The notes beneath the pieces were generated by a model. It was not told where the DNA came from and did not search any database. It saw only the letters and a program-made list of their open reading frames with translations. Source: Ferruginibacter sp. HRS2-29 (GTDB lineage Bacteria; Bacteroidota; Bacteroidia; Chitinophagales; Chitinophagaceae). From it: 64,000 bases of DNA. Of the stretch, positions 10,501-19,200 are shown piece by piece. Where the stretch lies: contig NZ_RJUB01000125.1 of the NCBI RefSeq assembly GCF_024343615.1, positions 84,088 to 148,087 on the forward strand. The letters run 5' to 3'. Numbering within the stretch: the first letter of the stretch is position 1; each line of letters begins with the position of its first letter. The position numbers and the translations under genes are program-made.

Positions 10501-11743
10501 AAATAGATAATACGAGGCCTGATACAGATTGATTTCCCGGAATAAAGTAATCCACCGAGGTGATGGTCACATTATTGATGGAAGTGGTAAAGTTTGTTTT
10601 CTTATTATTCCATGAATTATCTATGTAGGTGGTGGTAGCCAGATTGGCGGTACCTCCTACACTGCCCGATCCCCCTCCCCATAAAAGGTTGCTGCCGGTT
10701 GCCGTTAAAGGAACGGCTGTTGCGTTGAGGCAATAATTTACCGGGCTCACCACAGCAGGTGCTGCGGGGGTAACACAAGGGGTTGCCTGGCTTCCTGTTG
10801 CGGCAGCGCTGGCGCCGCCTTCGCTGATGGCCTGCACCCTCCAGTAGTAAGTGGTATTGTAATTCAACCCGGATTGTACCGAGGAAGTTGCACCTGCTGC
10901 TACCTGTCCCACATAGGTAAAGTTGACGTTATCCGTCGAATTATAAATGATGAACCCGCGTTCGTTGGTCGCATTGTCTGTCCAGTTCAGCGTCATGCCT
11001 GTTGTAGTAACGGCAGTAAAACTGAGCGCTGTCGGTGCATTCGGCACTGGTGGTGTAAAGCTGTATGAATGGCCGGTGGCAGGTTTTGCCGCAAGGTTGT
11101 TTGTTTCAGCAGTTGAGCTGACAGCCCCAGAACCATTCAACGACAAATAGCTACCCGGTCCGGTAGCTGTTGCCGCAATTCCTATTGATGCCGAACCGGC
11201 AGTGAGTGTTCCGGCTTCGGGCCGGTAAATGAAATCGATCTTACCGGTGGTTTCCGTCAGTCTTACCTGGAAGGAAACAACGGCCGCACTGGCTGTATTG
11301 GCCCATTTCACGTTGAGATACTGCACGGTAAATACCCTGTTGGGGGCGGTACCGGTGGTGAGGTAACTCACATTGCTGGTGGCCGTAAGGGTCAGGTCGT
11401 CCCACAGGGGGGCGATCAACGGCCTTGGTGTGCCGCCCGTTGCCAGGTTATTGGCAGGACTGGCATTGGTAATATCGGCACCAAAACTCAACCACCCATT
11501 GGTACTGGCCGATACGGTGGTGTACCGGGTACCCATGTACCAGAAGCTGAAACCGATCGGGATAGCGTTGTAATAACCTTCATCCGCTGTACCGGCGGTA
11601 AGCGTGGCTGTGTTGGTTGAACTGAGGGGGGTGAAAGTTCCGGATGCAACAGATGAAAAGCTGTAATTAGTGATCGACTGTGCGATTGAACTTCCGATGA
11701 TCGCTACCAGTAATAAGCCGGTTAGCGTAAATTTCTTTATCAT
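1505..11743 (-). CDS. Giant T9SS-secreted beta-solenoid surface protein (3412 aa)
   Basis: The product has a Sec signal peptide (residues 1-21, ending SIA-Q). Next comes an N-terminal beta-domain with a IAPLWDDL motif (about 22-230), an FN3 domain (about 235-320), a LamG/concanavalin-like domain (about 555-770) and a PKD/Ig-like domain (about 775-850). A very long Thr/Asn/Gly-rich beta-solenoid region (about 850-2650) follows, made of units containing GNW.NNGT and TVEYNG-type phrases. The last about 580 residues are the C-terminal cassette shared with four neighbouring giants; they end in an FN3-like domain and a type A sorting domain (SVYPNPIVNKT...GVYQLKV). T9SS cargo of this type crosses the outer membrane and is usually anchored to the surface or released. 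Function inferred: adhesin or matrix protein. No catalytic motif was seen. Bacterial proteins this long are rare and probably assembled by repeat expansion. Confidence 0.9.
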   Translation of the reverse strand: MIKKFTLTGLLLVAIIGSSIAQSITNYSFSSVASGTFTPLSSTNTATLTAGTADEGYYNAIPIGFSFWYMGTRYTTVSASTNGWLSFGADITNASPANNLATGGTPRPLIAPLWDDLTLTATSNVSYLTTGTAPNRVFTVQYLNVKWANTASAAVVSFQVRLTETTGKIDFIYRPEAGTLTAGSASIGIAATATGPGSYLSLNGSGAVSSTAETNNLAAKPATGHSYSFTPPVPNAPTALSFTAVTTTGMTLNWTDNATNERGFIIYNSTDNVNFTYVGQVAAGATSSVQSGLNYNTTYYWRVQAISEGGASAAATGSQATPCVTPAAPAVVSPVNYCLNATAVPLTATGSNLLWGGGSGSVGGTANLATTTYIDNSWNNKKTNFTTSINNVTITSVDYFIPGNQSVSGLVLSIYNSAGTVVATSTTTTSASATAAGLKVTNVFNYTIPAAGNYSIGVSAGMGNIGADNPAFPITEATGTINVTGTAPAGVRMFNNIQFNASAAVAPTPSTAAAGSKNYYVTQTVNGCVSAAATIVVNVNSVSTSQVPVTGQVANLPFSGNANDVSGNLNNGVLQNAPTAVTDRFGNAGKAYSFNGSTQYISTTKSYANPNTFTIAIWFKTATAGGRLIGFGREQTGQSGQYDRHIYMNNSGQLYFGVYPNQVVTVNSSASYNDDKWHQAVATLGAGGMALYVDGALVGSNAATTTAENYTGWWRIAYDNNNSWTSQPGNFYFTGTLDDALIYDRALTASEVTTLYNSPEGAGNNGPVCAGSALTLSGATLSGATYAWSGPNGFTSTQQNPILTFNAAAAGTYTLVVTSNGCSATSYTNVTATTTAGQWTGNTSTDWADGSNWCTGAVPTATTNVIITSTATRQPTISSAVVCNNLTINAGATVTTTAAGTLSLSGLLTNNGTMVNNGTTAFAGTSGQQTFSGVATFNHITVNNTAGVLLPAAITAGNITLTAGTLNANNFSIDVKGNWLNNASASAFTAGTASVTFTGTAAQTIGGTFETSFNTVTAGNVGSTITLTNNIKVAGNLTVGGVLDLAGFTANRSAAGGTLYINNTGYLKIGGTNTLPSNYNTNTFLTASTVEYAGTNQAISAQAYGNLVFSSSAGAAVKSSAASAFSTQGNFTMNKGAGTSVSFTPSANLSIGGNVLIGASTTFNGGSYTHTINGNWVNNGLYNGNTGTVVFAGANKTVSGAAANQNFNSITISASGVVFFDDGGLTMSGNLLTSGSGSFTQLSGGTLTMTGNGATIAGNSISIDNLTVTGSGKITASSSLTFTGNLSMVNAVNTFTGATGTTIILSGAAKTISGAGTAAFHTLNITGSNIASAGFSIANGLVVDGTFSATAGTATFTGTSTLSGRADLYTIVINGTKLQLSGNATLGVANTLTLTAGILDVTTSVPNTVNFNGAAQNINPITYNNLLLSNGNIKTATSGLTVNSNLTIAASTTFAGGSYTHNIYNDWINNGTYNAGTSVVRFAGPSGSNIGGSNVTTFNELTADKSTFTTLLLLQNDVNAAIVNMTKGRINTTAARTITMTNTRTGAGIIIGNIRRTHSFTTGVDYAFEGPYNTINFSSVSGVNSVTVTVTLGAVADFPSGASVNRQYNIVIPAGTYTSGLRLHYEDDELNGNSESSMGLWSNPATAWSPVGASTGNDATNNYVEKNGLTSIASRWTLSQAPSNFIWSGVIDNHWDKPGNWKYGGVPSSIIPSPTDIVDLGIESFTNQPVISTAVTVKNINFGSVKAVKLSMASGGSLATGNITGTWATDASHEINAGAQSVNINGSLALSDGTNGHNIDLSISTGTVTITGALAQSGNASVTFSGNGKLQIGSHYTYTNGTFTPGTGTVEFNGSTNQGVAPLTYYNVTINKTAGTALMQRSNTINGNLLVSNGQVENDSTCNVRGNITINPAGAFENNYILRVGGNWLNNGTYNGHSVNVIFDGAGTQTISSSTFNNIEFNKPVGAVAELTGAVTLTGNLVGKSGTLDTKSFFFNRDAIGGSATLYDNGTLIIAADNAPTRFSNYFLSDGSTVIFNGTGTQHFALPGITYGNLIFRNSGTKIVYVPVTVNTKLTIEAGATLEAGSNTITLNGDWQNDGTFTPQSSTVLWNGINKTISGVTTFNKVTVGGNYNVVSNVTFNDLLLVTAAGVLTAPAGSVNTVKGDFTNSGDMYLLGETIFTGTQLQTLSLLNAVRTYAVTITFNGSVSPVLHSTSAPQFAILNVNNTGGVNPSVGWTIMSQLNVGAGASFNGGAYMQNLLGNLTNNGVITSSGMFNFIPATPVNLNFGTGFTSTGTVVFGSTGAITLAGTPGDFNNVIISNTNAAGITPVSNWTMNNNLTVNPGAVLNANSRTFRVKGHIKNTGTINSGTSLFTLSGTGTQEISSGSPFNSITVNKTTGVTNLLTNLTMGGQLTFTKGVIATGANTLIQAVGAAISGAAQNTGWVNGKLQKNIATGATSKTFETGDAASYTPVTTSFASVTTAGDLVASATPNEHPAINSSDINGNRSVNRYFTLTNNGIAYTTVDVTANFVSADLDPGVVILALEVQTYNGSSWTNVTSTNKNATNIKATGLTTLGDIAIGEICNKGTSISYGTTTFCSNSGTASPVITGTTGGVFTADAGITINASTGVVDFSGTPAGTYKVFYTIPAGGQCREYRTTATINVGTAGTWIGVADADWNNPGNWSCGGVPATTTDIHIPAGLTNYPVVSGSQTMNNIIVDEGGMLTLGGGTLTVTGTISSASGINAANGTIKLGGTASQTIPVHAFVNNAVKNLVLANTSASGVILGGAMDVYNLVSYDGSNIRFTTNDSLTIKSTAAGTGSVGNTTGNYLYGKVTVERYIPSHKAWYFLSVPTNTTQTIKQSWQENSSGAASNPVPGYGIQISAGAQTGWAAAGFDANAASPYMKTYVQATDAWTAVTATNSGTIKNNIGYMTFIKGDRSVTGTMPSTSTTVRTKGELFSGDQPPVLVAPGKFGTAGNPYASDIDLREISTRGIKEFFYLWDPFLGGAAGYGGYQALSFDGVDYRITPGGGSYGAGGTVNNYVASGNAFFVQAMESGGSLTFKENVKSVEGPHSRGGNGAPLPGIRVTLNTVTSDTTSYITDGVLANFGDAYSNAVDEKDAIKTPNVAENLSLKTNNKLLVVERRHTIAQADTLNLTISGMKQVRYSFDITANDLEANVLRGFLVDRFLNTTTPLNMDGSVTVNFTVTSAPASYVNDRFRIVFNRITVLPVTFTSVAANRNNDKTNTVTWKVATETNMEKYEVERSSDGSRFSSVGYVTATGNSAYSRNDIAPLNGDNYYRIKAISLGGHTQYSSVVKVAAVKQAASISVYPNPIVNKTAQLQFTNQEKGNYTIEISNKIGQVVYAGSAVVSGNSFSRAVSLGESTPAGVYQLKVISESGAVTTMQIVVE

Positions 11744-11754
11744 AATATGGATAT

Positions 11755-11772
11755 TTGGATAGAGCTATCCAA
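11755..11772 (-). promoter_or_regulatory. Inverted repeat just upstream of the start codon
   Basis: A perfect inverted repeat, TTGGATAG-AG-CTATCCAA, lies 12 bp before the start codon of the 3412-residue gene. In the mRNA it would fold into an 8-bp hairpin next to the ribosome entry region; as DNA it could be an operator. The structure is seen directly; the role is inferred. Confidence 0.5.
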
Positions 11773-11880
11773 CTACGACAAAAATTTTACCGGGGTTTTA
11801 ACATTTTAACCGGTAGGTTCATTCTGTACTGTAAAACCCGTGAAATCTCAAAAACAGACTACAGGTTATTCGTTTTTTAA

Positions 11881-11896
11881 CTACATGTACATGTAG
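11881..11896. promoter_or_regulatory. Perfect 16-bp palindrome, possible operator
   Basis: CTACATGTACATGTAG is a perfect palindrome 138 bp upstream of the 3412-residue gene and outside the REP array that follows. It would suit a dimeric regulator. No second copy was noticed in the window. Confidence 0.35.
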
Positions 11897-11977
11897 AGGT
11901 TAGTGTCGAAGCAGGTGCTTCGCAATAAAACGACATAAAATATAATTATTGTAAATGTGGAAATGTTTCGTGGTGAA

Positions 11978-12195
11978 AGCCCGGGAGGTTTACTTTCAAC
12001 CTCCGGGGTTTGCGCCAGTGAAACGCTCCGGGGTTGAAGGAAAAACCCCGGAGGTTTGTTTTCAACCTCCGGGAGTTTGCGCCATTGAAACGCTCCGGGG
12101 TTGGAGGAAAAACCCCGGAGGTTTGTTTTCAACCTCCGGGCGTTTGCGCCATTGAAACACTCCGGGGTTGGAGGAAAAACCCCGGAGGTTTTGCA
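11978..12195. repeat. Left REP-like palindromic array, 67-bp period
   Basis: Four copies of the core AACCCCGGAGGTT begin at about 11978 (degenerate), 12044, 12111 and 12178, giving a period of 67 bp. Each core can pair with the AACCTCCGGG arm after it (loop about 7) or with the CTCCGGGGTT arm before it (loop about 8). A single-stranded linker, GCGCCATTGAAACGC or a close variant, separates the paired parts. The array ends about 90 bp before the REP-associated transposase gene. Open frames across it are only translations of the repeat. Confidence 0.9.
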
Positions 12196-12286
12196 GAAAA
12201 AAAACAAATAAGCCTGTTGTTTTTCCATTGCCTGGGTTTCAGGATAGAATTAATTTCAAGTTGGGAGCAACTACTCCTTATTTGAT

Positions 12287-12910
12287 ATGAAACATCAAGA
12301 CATTTTCTTCGCAGATTCCTCCTACCATGTATTCAATAAGGCCAATGGCCGAGAAAAAATTTTTATAGAACCTGACAATTATGATTTTTTTCTGAGGAAG
12401 TTTAGAAAATATATCCTGCCTATTGCCGATGTATACGCATATATTCTCCTACCCAATCATTTTCATTTTTTACTCAGGATAAAATCTGAAGAAACTCTTT
12501 CCAGGCATTATAAGCACCTGCATAAAAAATTACCTGACATCACTACTCCTAATTGGGTGAATACTTTTGTTATCCGGCAATTTTCCAATTTCCTGAACAG
12601 TTATGCTAAATCTTTTAATAAAAAATACGAACGCAGCGGATCACTATTTATGAATCATCTTAAAAGAGCCAGGGTCGAAACCGATAGACAGTTTACCGCT
12701 ACCCTTTTTTATGTACATAAAAATGCTGTTCATCATGGCTATGTAAAAAATATAGAAGACTGGCATTATAGTTCTTATAAGGCTATCATTTCCAATAAAC
12801 CAACCTTACTAATGCGGGATCAGGTAATCGAATGGTTTGGCTCTGTACAGAGATATATTGAGTATCATCAGCAACCGATTTATTTAAAGGATGCGAAAAT
12901 CATGGAGTAG
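12287..12910 (+). CDS. REP-associated tyrosine transposase (RAYT, Y1 / IS200-like family)
   Basis: This is a 207-residue single-strand DNA endonuclease-type transposase. The HUH metal-binding motif is visible at residues 58-60 (LPNHFHFLLRI), and the catalytic tyrosine region at about 142-160 (YVHKNAVHHGYV, Tyr142, followed by WHYSSY). The N-terminus (YHVFNKANGR...IF) is typical of the TnpA-REP group, and the length fits. RAYTs cut and join single-stranded REP hairpins and are thought to spread them. Here the gene lies between two arrays of the same palindrome, 11978-12195 and 12942-13214, which is the classical RAYT context. It is the only plus-strand gene in a minus-strand block, and it is visibly more AT-rich than the genes around it, which suits horizontal arrival. 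It appears intact. Confidence 0.92.
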   Translation: MKHQDIFFADSSYHVFNKANGREKIFIEPDNYDFFLRKFRKYILPIADVYAYILLPNHFHFLLRIKSEETLSRHYKHLHKKLPDITTPNWVNTFVIRQFSNFLNSYAKSFNKKYERSGSLFMNHLKRARVETDRQFTATLFYVHKNAVHHGYVKNIEDWHYSSYKAIISNKPTLLMRDQVIEWFGSVQRYIEYHQQPIYLKDAKIME

Positions 12911-12941
12911 AAAATTTCTCACTTGTTGTGCTGTCCTAATG

Positions 12942-13214
12942 AAACCTCCGGGGTTAGAGAAAACCCCCGGAGGTTTTTGCTTTCAACCTCCGGGGTTTGT
13001 GCCAGTGAAACGCTCCGGGGTTGGAGGGAAAACCCCGGAGGTTTGCTTTTTAACCTCCGGGCGTTTGCGCCATTGAAACGCTCCGGGGTTGAAGAGAAAA
13101 CCCCGGAGGTTTTTGCTTTTCAACCTCCGGGGTTTGTGCCAGTGAAACGCTCCGGGGTTGGAGGAAAAAACCCCGGAGGTTTGCTTTTTAACCTCCGGGC
13201 GTTTGCGCCATTGT
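12942..13214. repeat. Right REP-like palindromic array, 68-70-bp period
   Basis: Cores AACCCCGGAGGTT start at about 12963 (with one extra C), 13031, 13099 and 13169. They alternate with AACCTCCGGG arms and the GCGCCATTGAAACGC or GTGCCAGTGAAACGC linker. The repeats have the same orientation as in the left array. The last half unit ends about 28 bp from the stop codon of the next giant gene, so the hairpins may also act as its transcript end; no separate terminator is visible there. Confidence 0.9.
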
Positions 13215-13241
13215 ATTAAATTTCTCATAAGAAAAAACATG

Positions 13242-16200
13242 TTATTGAACCACCACCTGTATGTTGACAGCTTTACCGTCAGCATCCACGATCTTCATCT
13301 GGTAGGTACCTGCCGTCACTACTTTGCTGAGGGTGATGTTCTTCACGAAGCTGGCTGCGGTTACAGAAGCCATTCCGCTGTACACCACTTGTCCGAGCTT
13401 GTTGGTAAGTTGTAGCTGGTAGCTGCCTTCCGTCATATCGGTGAAGCGCAGGTTGATGGTTTTGCCTTCCACCGGGTTAGGATAAACACTGATCAGGCCG
13501 TTGGATTTCAGCGGAGCTACTTTCACAATGGCGCTGTATTGTACCTGGCCGTTGTTGCCGGTAGCTTTGATACGGTAGTAGTTATCCTGTGCCAGCGGGC
13601 TAAGGTCATCTTTCGCGTAGCTGCGGCTGTTGGTAGCTGCTGTGGTAATGATACCGCTGAAACGGATACCATCTGCACTACGTTCCACCTCATACTTATC
13701 GATGTTGAGTTCATTTTCAACGCTCCATTTCACTTTGATGCTGCGATCAGGATTGCGTACCGCGGATATGCCGGTGATAGTAACCGGCAATACCACGTTT
13801 ACTTTGAACACGATCTTGAACCTGTCCGGCGCATAAGAAGCCGCATTGTTATTCACTACGAAATCGTATGATGATGTATCCGTCAGGCTGATGCTGGTGG
13901 TTGTATTCAGGAACCTGTCTATCAACCATGCTGCCCTTCCGGGTTCATCGATATTCCTTGGCGCTATCTTCCAGTTGTATGACTGTTGTTTTGCACCATT
14001 GAGATCAAGATGAAGTGTATCATTGTTAACCGGTGCCGGTCTGCGTTCTACTGCAAGCAGAGATCCGTTTCTCCTGAAGCCGGTGTTTTCGTTGCTGTTC
14101 GTAATTTTCAAACCATCATCGCTGTCTACGTTTCCGGAGAACTTACCGAAGATGGCTGCCGCGCCATCCAGCAATACCGGTGCACCAGGGTAAAGCAGGC
14201 TTGAAAGTGTTACTGTCAGCAACTCCCCTTCTGAACCACCGCGGTTAACCAGTCTGCTGCCGGATGACTTCGCTGTTTCCTTGAAGCCTATTGTAGCAAC
14301 AGCACCCGGCCTTGCCTTGTAGAAGATGGCCTGTCCGGACTGAATAGTATCCGAAATGCCCGCCGGATATGCTCCGCCGAATGGAACGGCTTCATAATGA
14401 TCTCCTACTTTGGTCAATGTACGGAAGCGGCCGAAACCATAGTAACCGTCGCCCAGTGTAGGATCCCATACATATACTTCATTGGTAACATTCAGTGTAT
14501 CCACTTTTGTAAGATCGATAGCAGATGCGTAAGGGTTACCTATTGATCCGTATTTCTCAGGGTTGATAGAGATACCTGTTTGTGTTCCTGTAAACAATGC
14601 GCCTCTTGTACGCAAGGTAGTCGGAGCAGTTGGTGCGCTCGATCCGGTTACAGTCCTGTCGCCACGAACGAACACCATCCATCCTTTGATGTTTGCGATC
14701 GGTTCATTGGTATTGAGCGGCCCCTGGTCCCAATCATCCACATCTCCACGGTAAGTTTTGATACCAGGGCCTGCGGTTGAAAGGCCTTCATCGAAACCAT
14801 TTGGCGCGCCTGCTGCCACAAACCTGTTACTTGACAGCCTTGTACCGTAACCGGCTACCGGGTTGGCTGATGGTGATGCAGCCCCTTCCTGCCATGCACT
14901 TTTGATTGTTTGAGCAGTGGAAGACGGCGCCGTTGTTGTTGGTACTGACAGGAACTGCCAGGTACGTCTGTGCGCTCCTGCGGTATTACCTGTGTTGATG
15001 AAACGTTCTACACTGAACCGGCCAATACCGTTATAACTGAAGCTTGCCGCAGGTTTCACTTCTGAAACGTATGCTGTAGCAGCCAATGTTGAACGGATAG
15101 CTATATCAAATGCATCGAGTTCCAGGTTACCACTGGTTGGTTTCAGCTCATTGGTGATACCGAATCCTTTCGTGAGTTTAACACCTGCACCAGCTCCACC
15201 CGTATTCGCTATTTCAAGATTGTACATGTCGGGTATTGTTCCTGTACCAGGGAATGTCTGCAGGGTGTTACCAACCAGCCTGATGGTACCATTATTGGTC
15301 AGTGTACCACTGCTGGCTACGTTTCCTGCAACAGATAAAGTAGCGCCACTGTTGATCAGGAGATTGGCTGCGCCTGCGGCGATGGTGATGCTTCCCGCAA
15401 AGGCCGGGGTAACATTTTTTACTTCAGGATATTTTAATGTCCCATTTGCAACGAGTGTTGCATTCAACACAGGGATAGAAACTGCTGTGGAGATCGTTGG
15501 TTTAACACCACCGCACCAGTTAGCGATATCTTCCCAGTCGCCGGTAACACCTTTACCTACCCAGTTACCCGACGGGTTTACAGTTACGGTAACTGATCCG
15601 AAAGTGTTGCAATTAGCCGGCAGGGGGGTTGCTGCGGTAGCCTGATAAGTAGTAGTGGCGGCAGTTGGCGCAGCGTATACTACAGAGGCATTTCCGCCGG
15701 TGTATGGTATCGTGGCTGCTGCATCGGTGTATAACCCTTCTGTAGGTGACCACACGATTGGTTGTTGTATGGTTTGGTTGCCACTTATAACCACGTTATC
15801 AATCGCCCAGAAATAATCCCAGCTTGCATCAAATTTAAACCTCACATATACGGTAGGCTGATTGAGGAACGGAGCAGTCAGTGCAAAAGTTTGCTGTACG
15901 AAACTGCTGTATGTTCCTTCAGAGCCCAGGTTATAAACCTTTACGTTGGTCCAGTTTGCTCCGTCAGTCGACACCTGTACGCTTCCTGAAGCTGATAGGA
16001 AAGGATCTGTGAAAGCGTGGTAGAAGCTGAGATTGGCTGTTCCAAACCCAACGGTGCTGAAGGCAGGTGACGTCAGAATTGTTTGAGTAGTACCCCCCGA
16101 CCCCTGAGCGTCACTGTTAGTATGGTAAAACTGTGAATTGTCGTTACTGTGATAAGGTCCGTAGGTATCCCCAAAAGTAGCATCAAAGTAACTATAGCCA

Positions 16201-19200
16201 TCAGGCCTTAATGTCCAGGCTGCATTTGCAGGTGTTCCACCGGCAGATAGATTTGTGGTTGTCCAGTTATTGGTTGGAGCATTGAAGTCCTGTGATAATA
16301 TTGAAACCACTTCGTTTGTTATACCTCCACTGGCCGTAAGCGTTTTGATATCGCCGCAATTCATCGGAGTAGAGCCGGAAGCAACGATAGTTACTGCGGA
16401 AGGCTGAGGGTTGATAGTGGCCGTTACACCCACCCGTGCGCTTGCACATTTACCCTGGCCGCCGAAAGTCATCTGCGGACGTGCATCTGAATATAATCCT
16501 AATGTGGCGGTTGCTGCAGCACATACCGAAGTAGAGTTATCGGCCCTGTAATAATTAGTGGCGTCAAATGTTACGTAATCCGCTAACACGTCTGTTGTCT
16601 GGCCTCCACCATTGTTGTTGGAATAACATGTCTGAACTACAATATTAGAAACGCCATCCCAGTTGTATGGTGTGCTGAATGTAATGGTACAATTCCCGAT
16701 TGAAGGTGTTGTCAATCCCGCAGGGGCAACTGTTGAGTAAACAGATGTTAACCCTGTTACCGGCGTGCTGGTAAGATTCGTCAATGCAGTTGCACCCATA
16801 CTCACATTGAAGCCCTGGTACAAGATCCCCCCATTACCACTTACATGAAATGTAAGGGAGGTGATGTTGCCCGCAGACAAACCACTTGCGGTCAGTTCTG
16901 ACGCAAGAACGAGGTATTGTAATTTTTCACCACCGTAGTAATGATCAAATGGACTGATGTTTAAACTTTCTTCAGCTAGGTATTCACCGATACCAATTGT
17001 TCCCGTTACAGGTGAAGCTACTTCTGCCGCAGCGTAATAGGTAGTTGTGGCACTAACCGTTGGAATAACCAATGGAGAACCTGTTCCGATAGACGTTCCG
17101 CCGGAAGCGGTAGTGAACCAGTTTACCGTTGCTCCCGCACTTGCTGTTGCAGTAAGTGTTACAGAACCCGGGCCACATTGCGCCGTTGGGGTAGCTGCCG
17201 GAGCAGTTGTAAATGCCGGGTTGTTTACCTGGATAGTGATAATATTTGAATAAGCTGTTGAAGAAGTATTTGGACATATCACTTTCAGCCTGAAATAGGT
17301 TGTTACGTTTATCACCGGCGTAATAAGGCTTGCATAAATATTGGTAGCCGTTCCAATATTGGTGATCACGGCACCGAAGTTATCGGTAGATGATTGCCAT
17401 TGATAAGTTGTACCAAAGCCTCCGGAGTAACCGACAGAAGAAATAAAGGCAGTTCCGGAATTACATATGGTGGTGGTGGAAGCGGTGGCCGTTCCGCCCG
17501 ATGCACCTGTACACAATGGCGTGTTATATTCATCCGCACCCATATCAGGTACTGTGCTGGCGCCTAATGGGCGGGTGTCGTTATCTATATCTACTGTAAC
17601 TGCCGGAAGAACTACCCCTTGATCTCCAAGGAACAAATTAGACGCCGGTACAAGATGAAGATCAGTAGCTGATACAAACACAGGAGCTATCGAAATCGAA
17701 TGGGTATTTTGTCCAAGGCCGGTCTGGATATCTGCAAGTGTTTGTGCAGTTACAGAAGGAGTGAAGCCCAGGTTTGCACCGGTACATGAATAGTCATTGT
17801 AATCTAAATTACCGTAAGCCGAAGCCGAAGCATTACTACCGATAGCAAAGGTATACCCACTGCCTGCAGACATAGTGTTGCTAAAAATATTATTGCGCAC
17901 ATCCAGTACACCGCCAGTTACAGATCCTGCAACATAAAATGCGGTTGCATCACTCGTAGTTACTGTTAATGGGGTTGAAAGAGAAACACTATTGTGGTAG
18001 ATCCTGTACCCGCCGCCACCTGACACGTAAAGCCCCATTGCAGTGATGTAACCGTCATAACCATATGCGGAAATATCAGCAATGAAGTTGTTGTATATCA
18101 AAGGTGTTCCAGTAGTAGTGGTGGCTGATAACACAAGGCCCCGTCCTGCATACCCGAAAGTGCTTGTTCCATTCTGACGCACATTGCTGATCTTGTTGTT
18201 GAAAACGCTACCACCCGCGATCGAACCTGTAAGTGTAATACCATCGGCATTATTGGCATTGTTTGGTACAACTACACCTGTCACTATGTTTTCAGAGATC
18301 TGCACATTACTCATATTTTCTGCAACGATCCCCGTTGAAACAACGTATTCAGCGGCCGTTAACGAACCCACCGTATTTCCGGTGATCACCCAGTTTTCGT
18401 TATAAGGCGCAGCGGTATTACCTCGTGCGTATATACCATTGTTAGCTTTGATCACCGTGTTATTTTGTATAATATTATTGGAATTGGCGGTTTGCGCAGC
18501 ATTACCAACAGTAGTTCCGCTGCCGGATAATATACCGTAGTTCACGGCGCCTCCGGCGGTTGCCGCACCAGTGATGATGCTGTTTTTCACCACATTGTTC
18601 GTTGCCCCGTCTGATGCTGTAGAAGCGATCCAGATCACAGAAGAATTCGCATTACCACTGGAGTTGAGGAACGTAAGGTTTTTAGAAGTAGTACCGTTAT
18701 TCGAACCATCGATGATGATATAATCGGCACCGTTGAGTTTGATGATACCATTGTTATTGATAGTACCGGAAACAGTTGCATTCACACCAGCATCAGGTTT
18801 GATGGTAAGTGTGTTGGTTGCGCTTGCGCCAGTATTCGCATTGATGTTGATAGCAGTTTCTGCATACGCTGCATCTTTCAACAGGAATGTTACCGGCCCG
18901 CAGATAGGTCTTGCATTATAAGCCGCTACTGCCGCAGTAAGCGTTGTGAAGTTCTGCCCTGCCCCTACTGTGTAAGTGCCGGACAAACCTGGTGTTACAT
19001 TGTTTATCGTAAGCGCATCGTTTGTTGTATTGGCATCAGTAGAATTGTTTGGCAATGTGGTAGAAGCCGTGATGGTATATACCGTTGCCGCAAGGAAATT
19101 GAACGTGCCTACAACGTAAGTGGCAGTTCCCCCTACCGGTATAGCGATCACACCCGGGTCAAACTGTGGTTGTGGAGCGCCGTTTACAGACCAGTCTACT

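Noticed and set aside
11978..13214. Possible CRISPR array
   Set aside because: The period is 67-70 bp with the whole unit repeated, including the parts that would be spacers. No unique spacers and no cas genes are present, and a RAYT gene lies between the arrays.
11881..13285. Several 60-115-codon frames across the 12-13 kb repeats
   Set aside because: They consist only of translations of the REP arrays (repeated Pro/Gly/Arg phrases) and exist on both strands.
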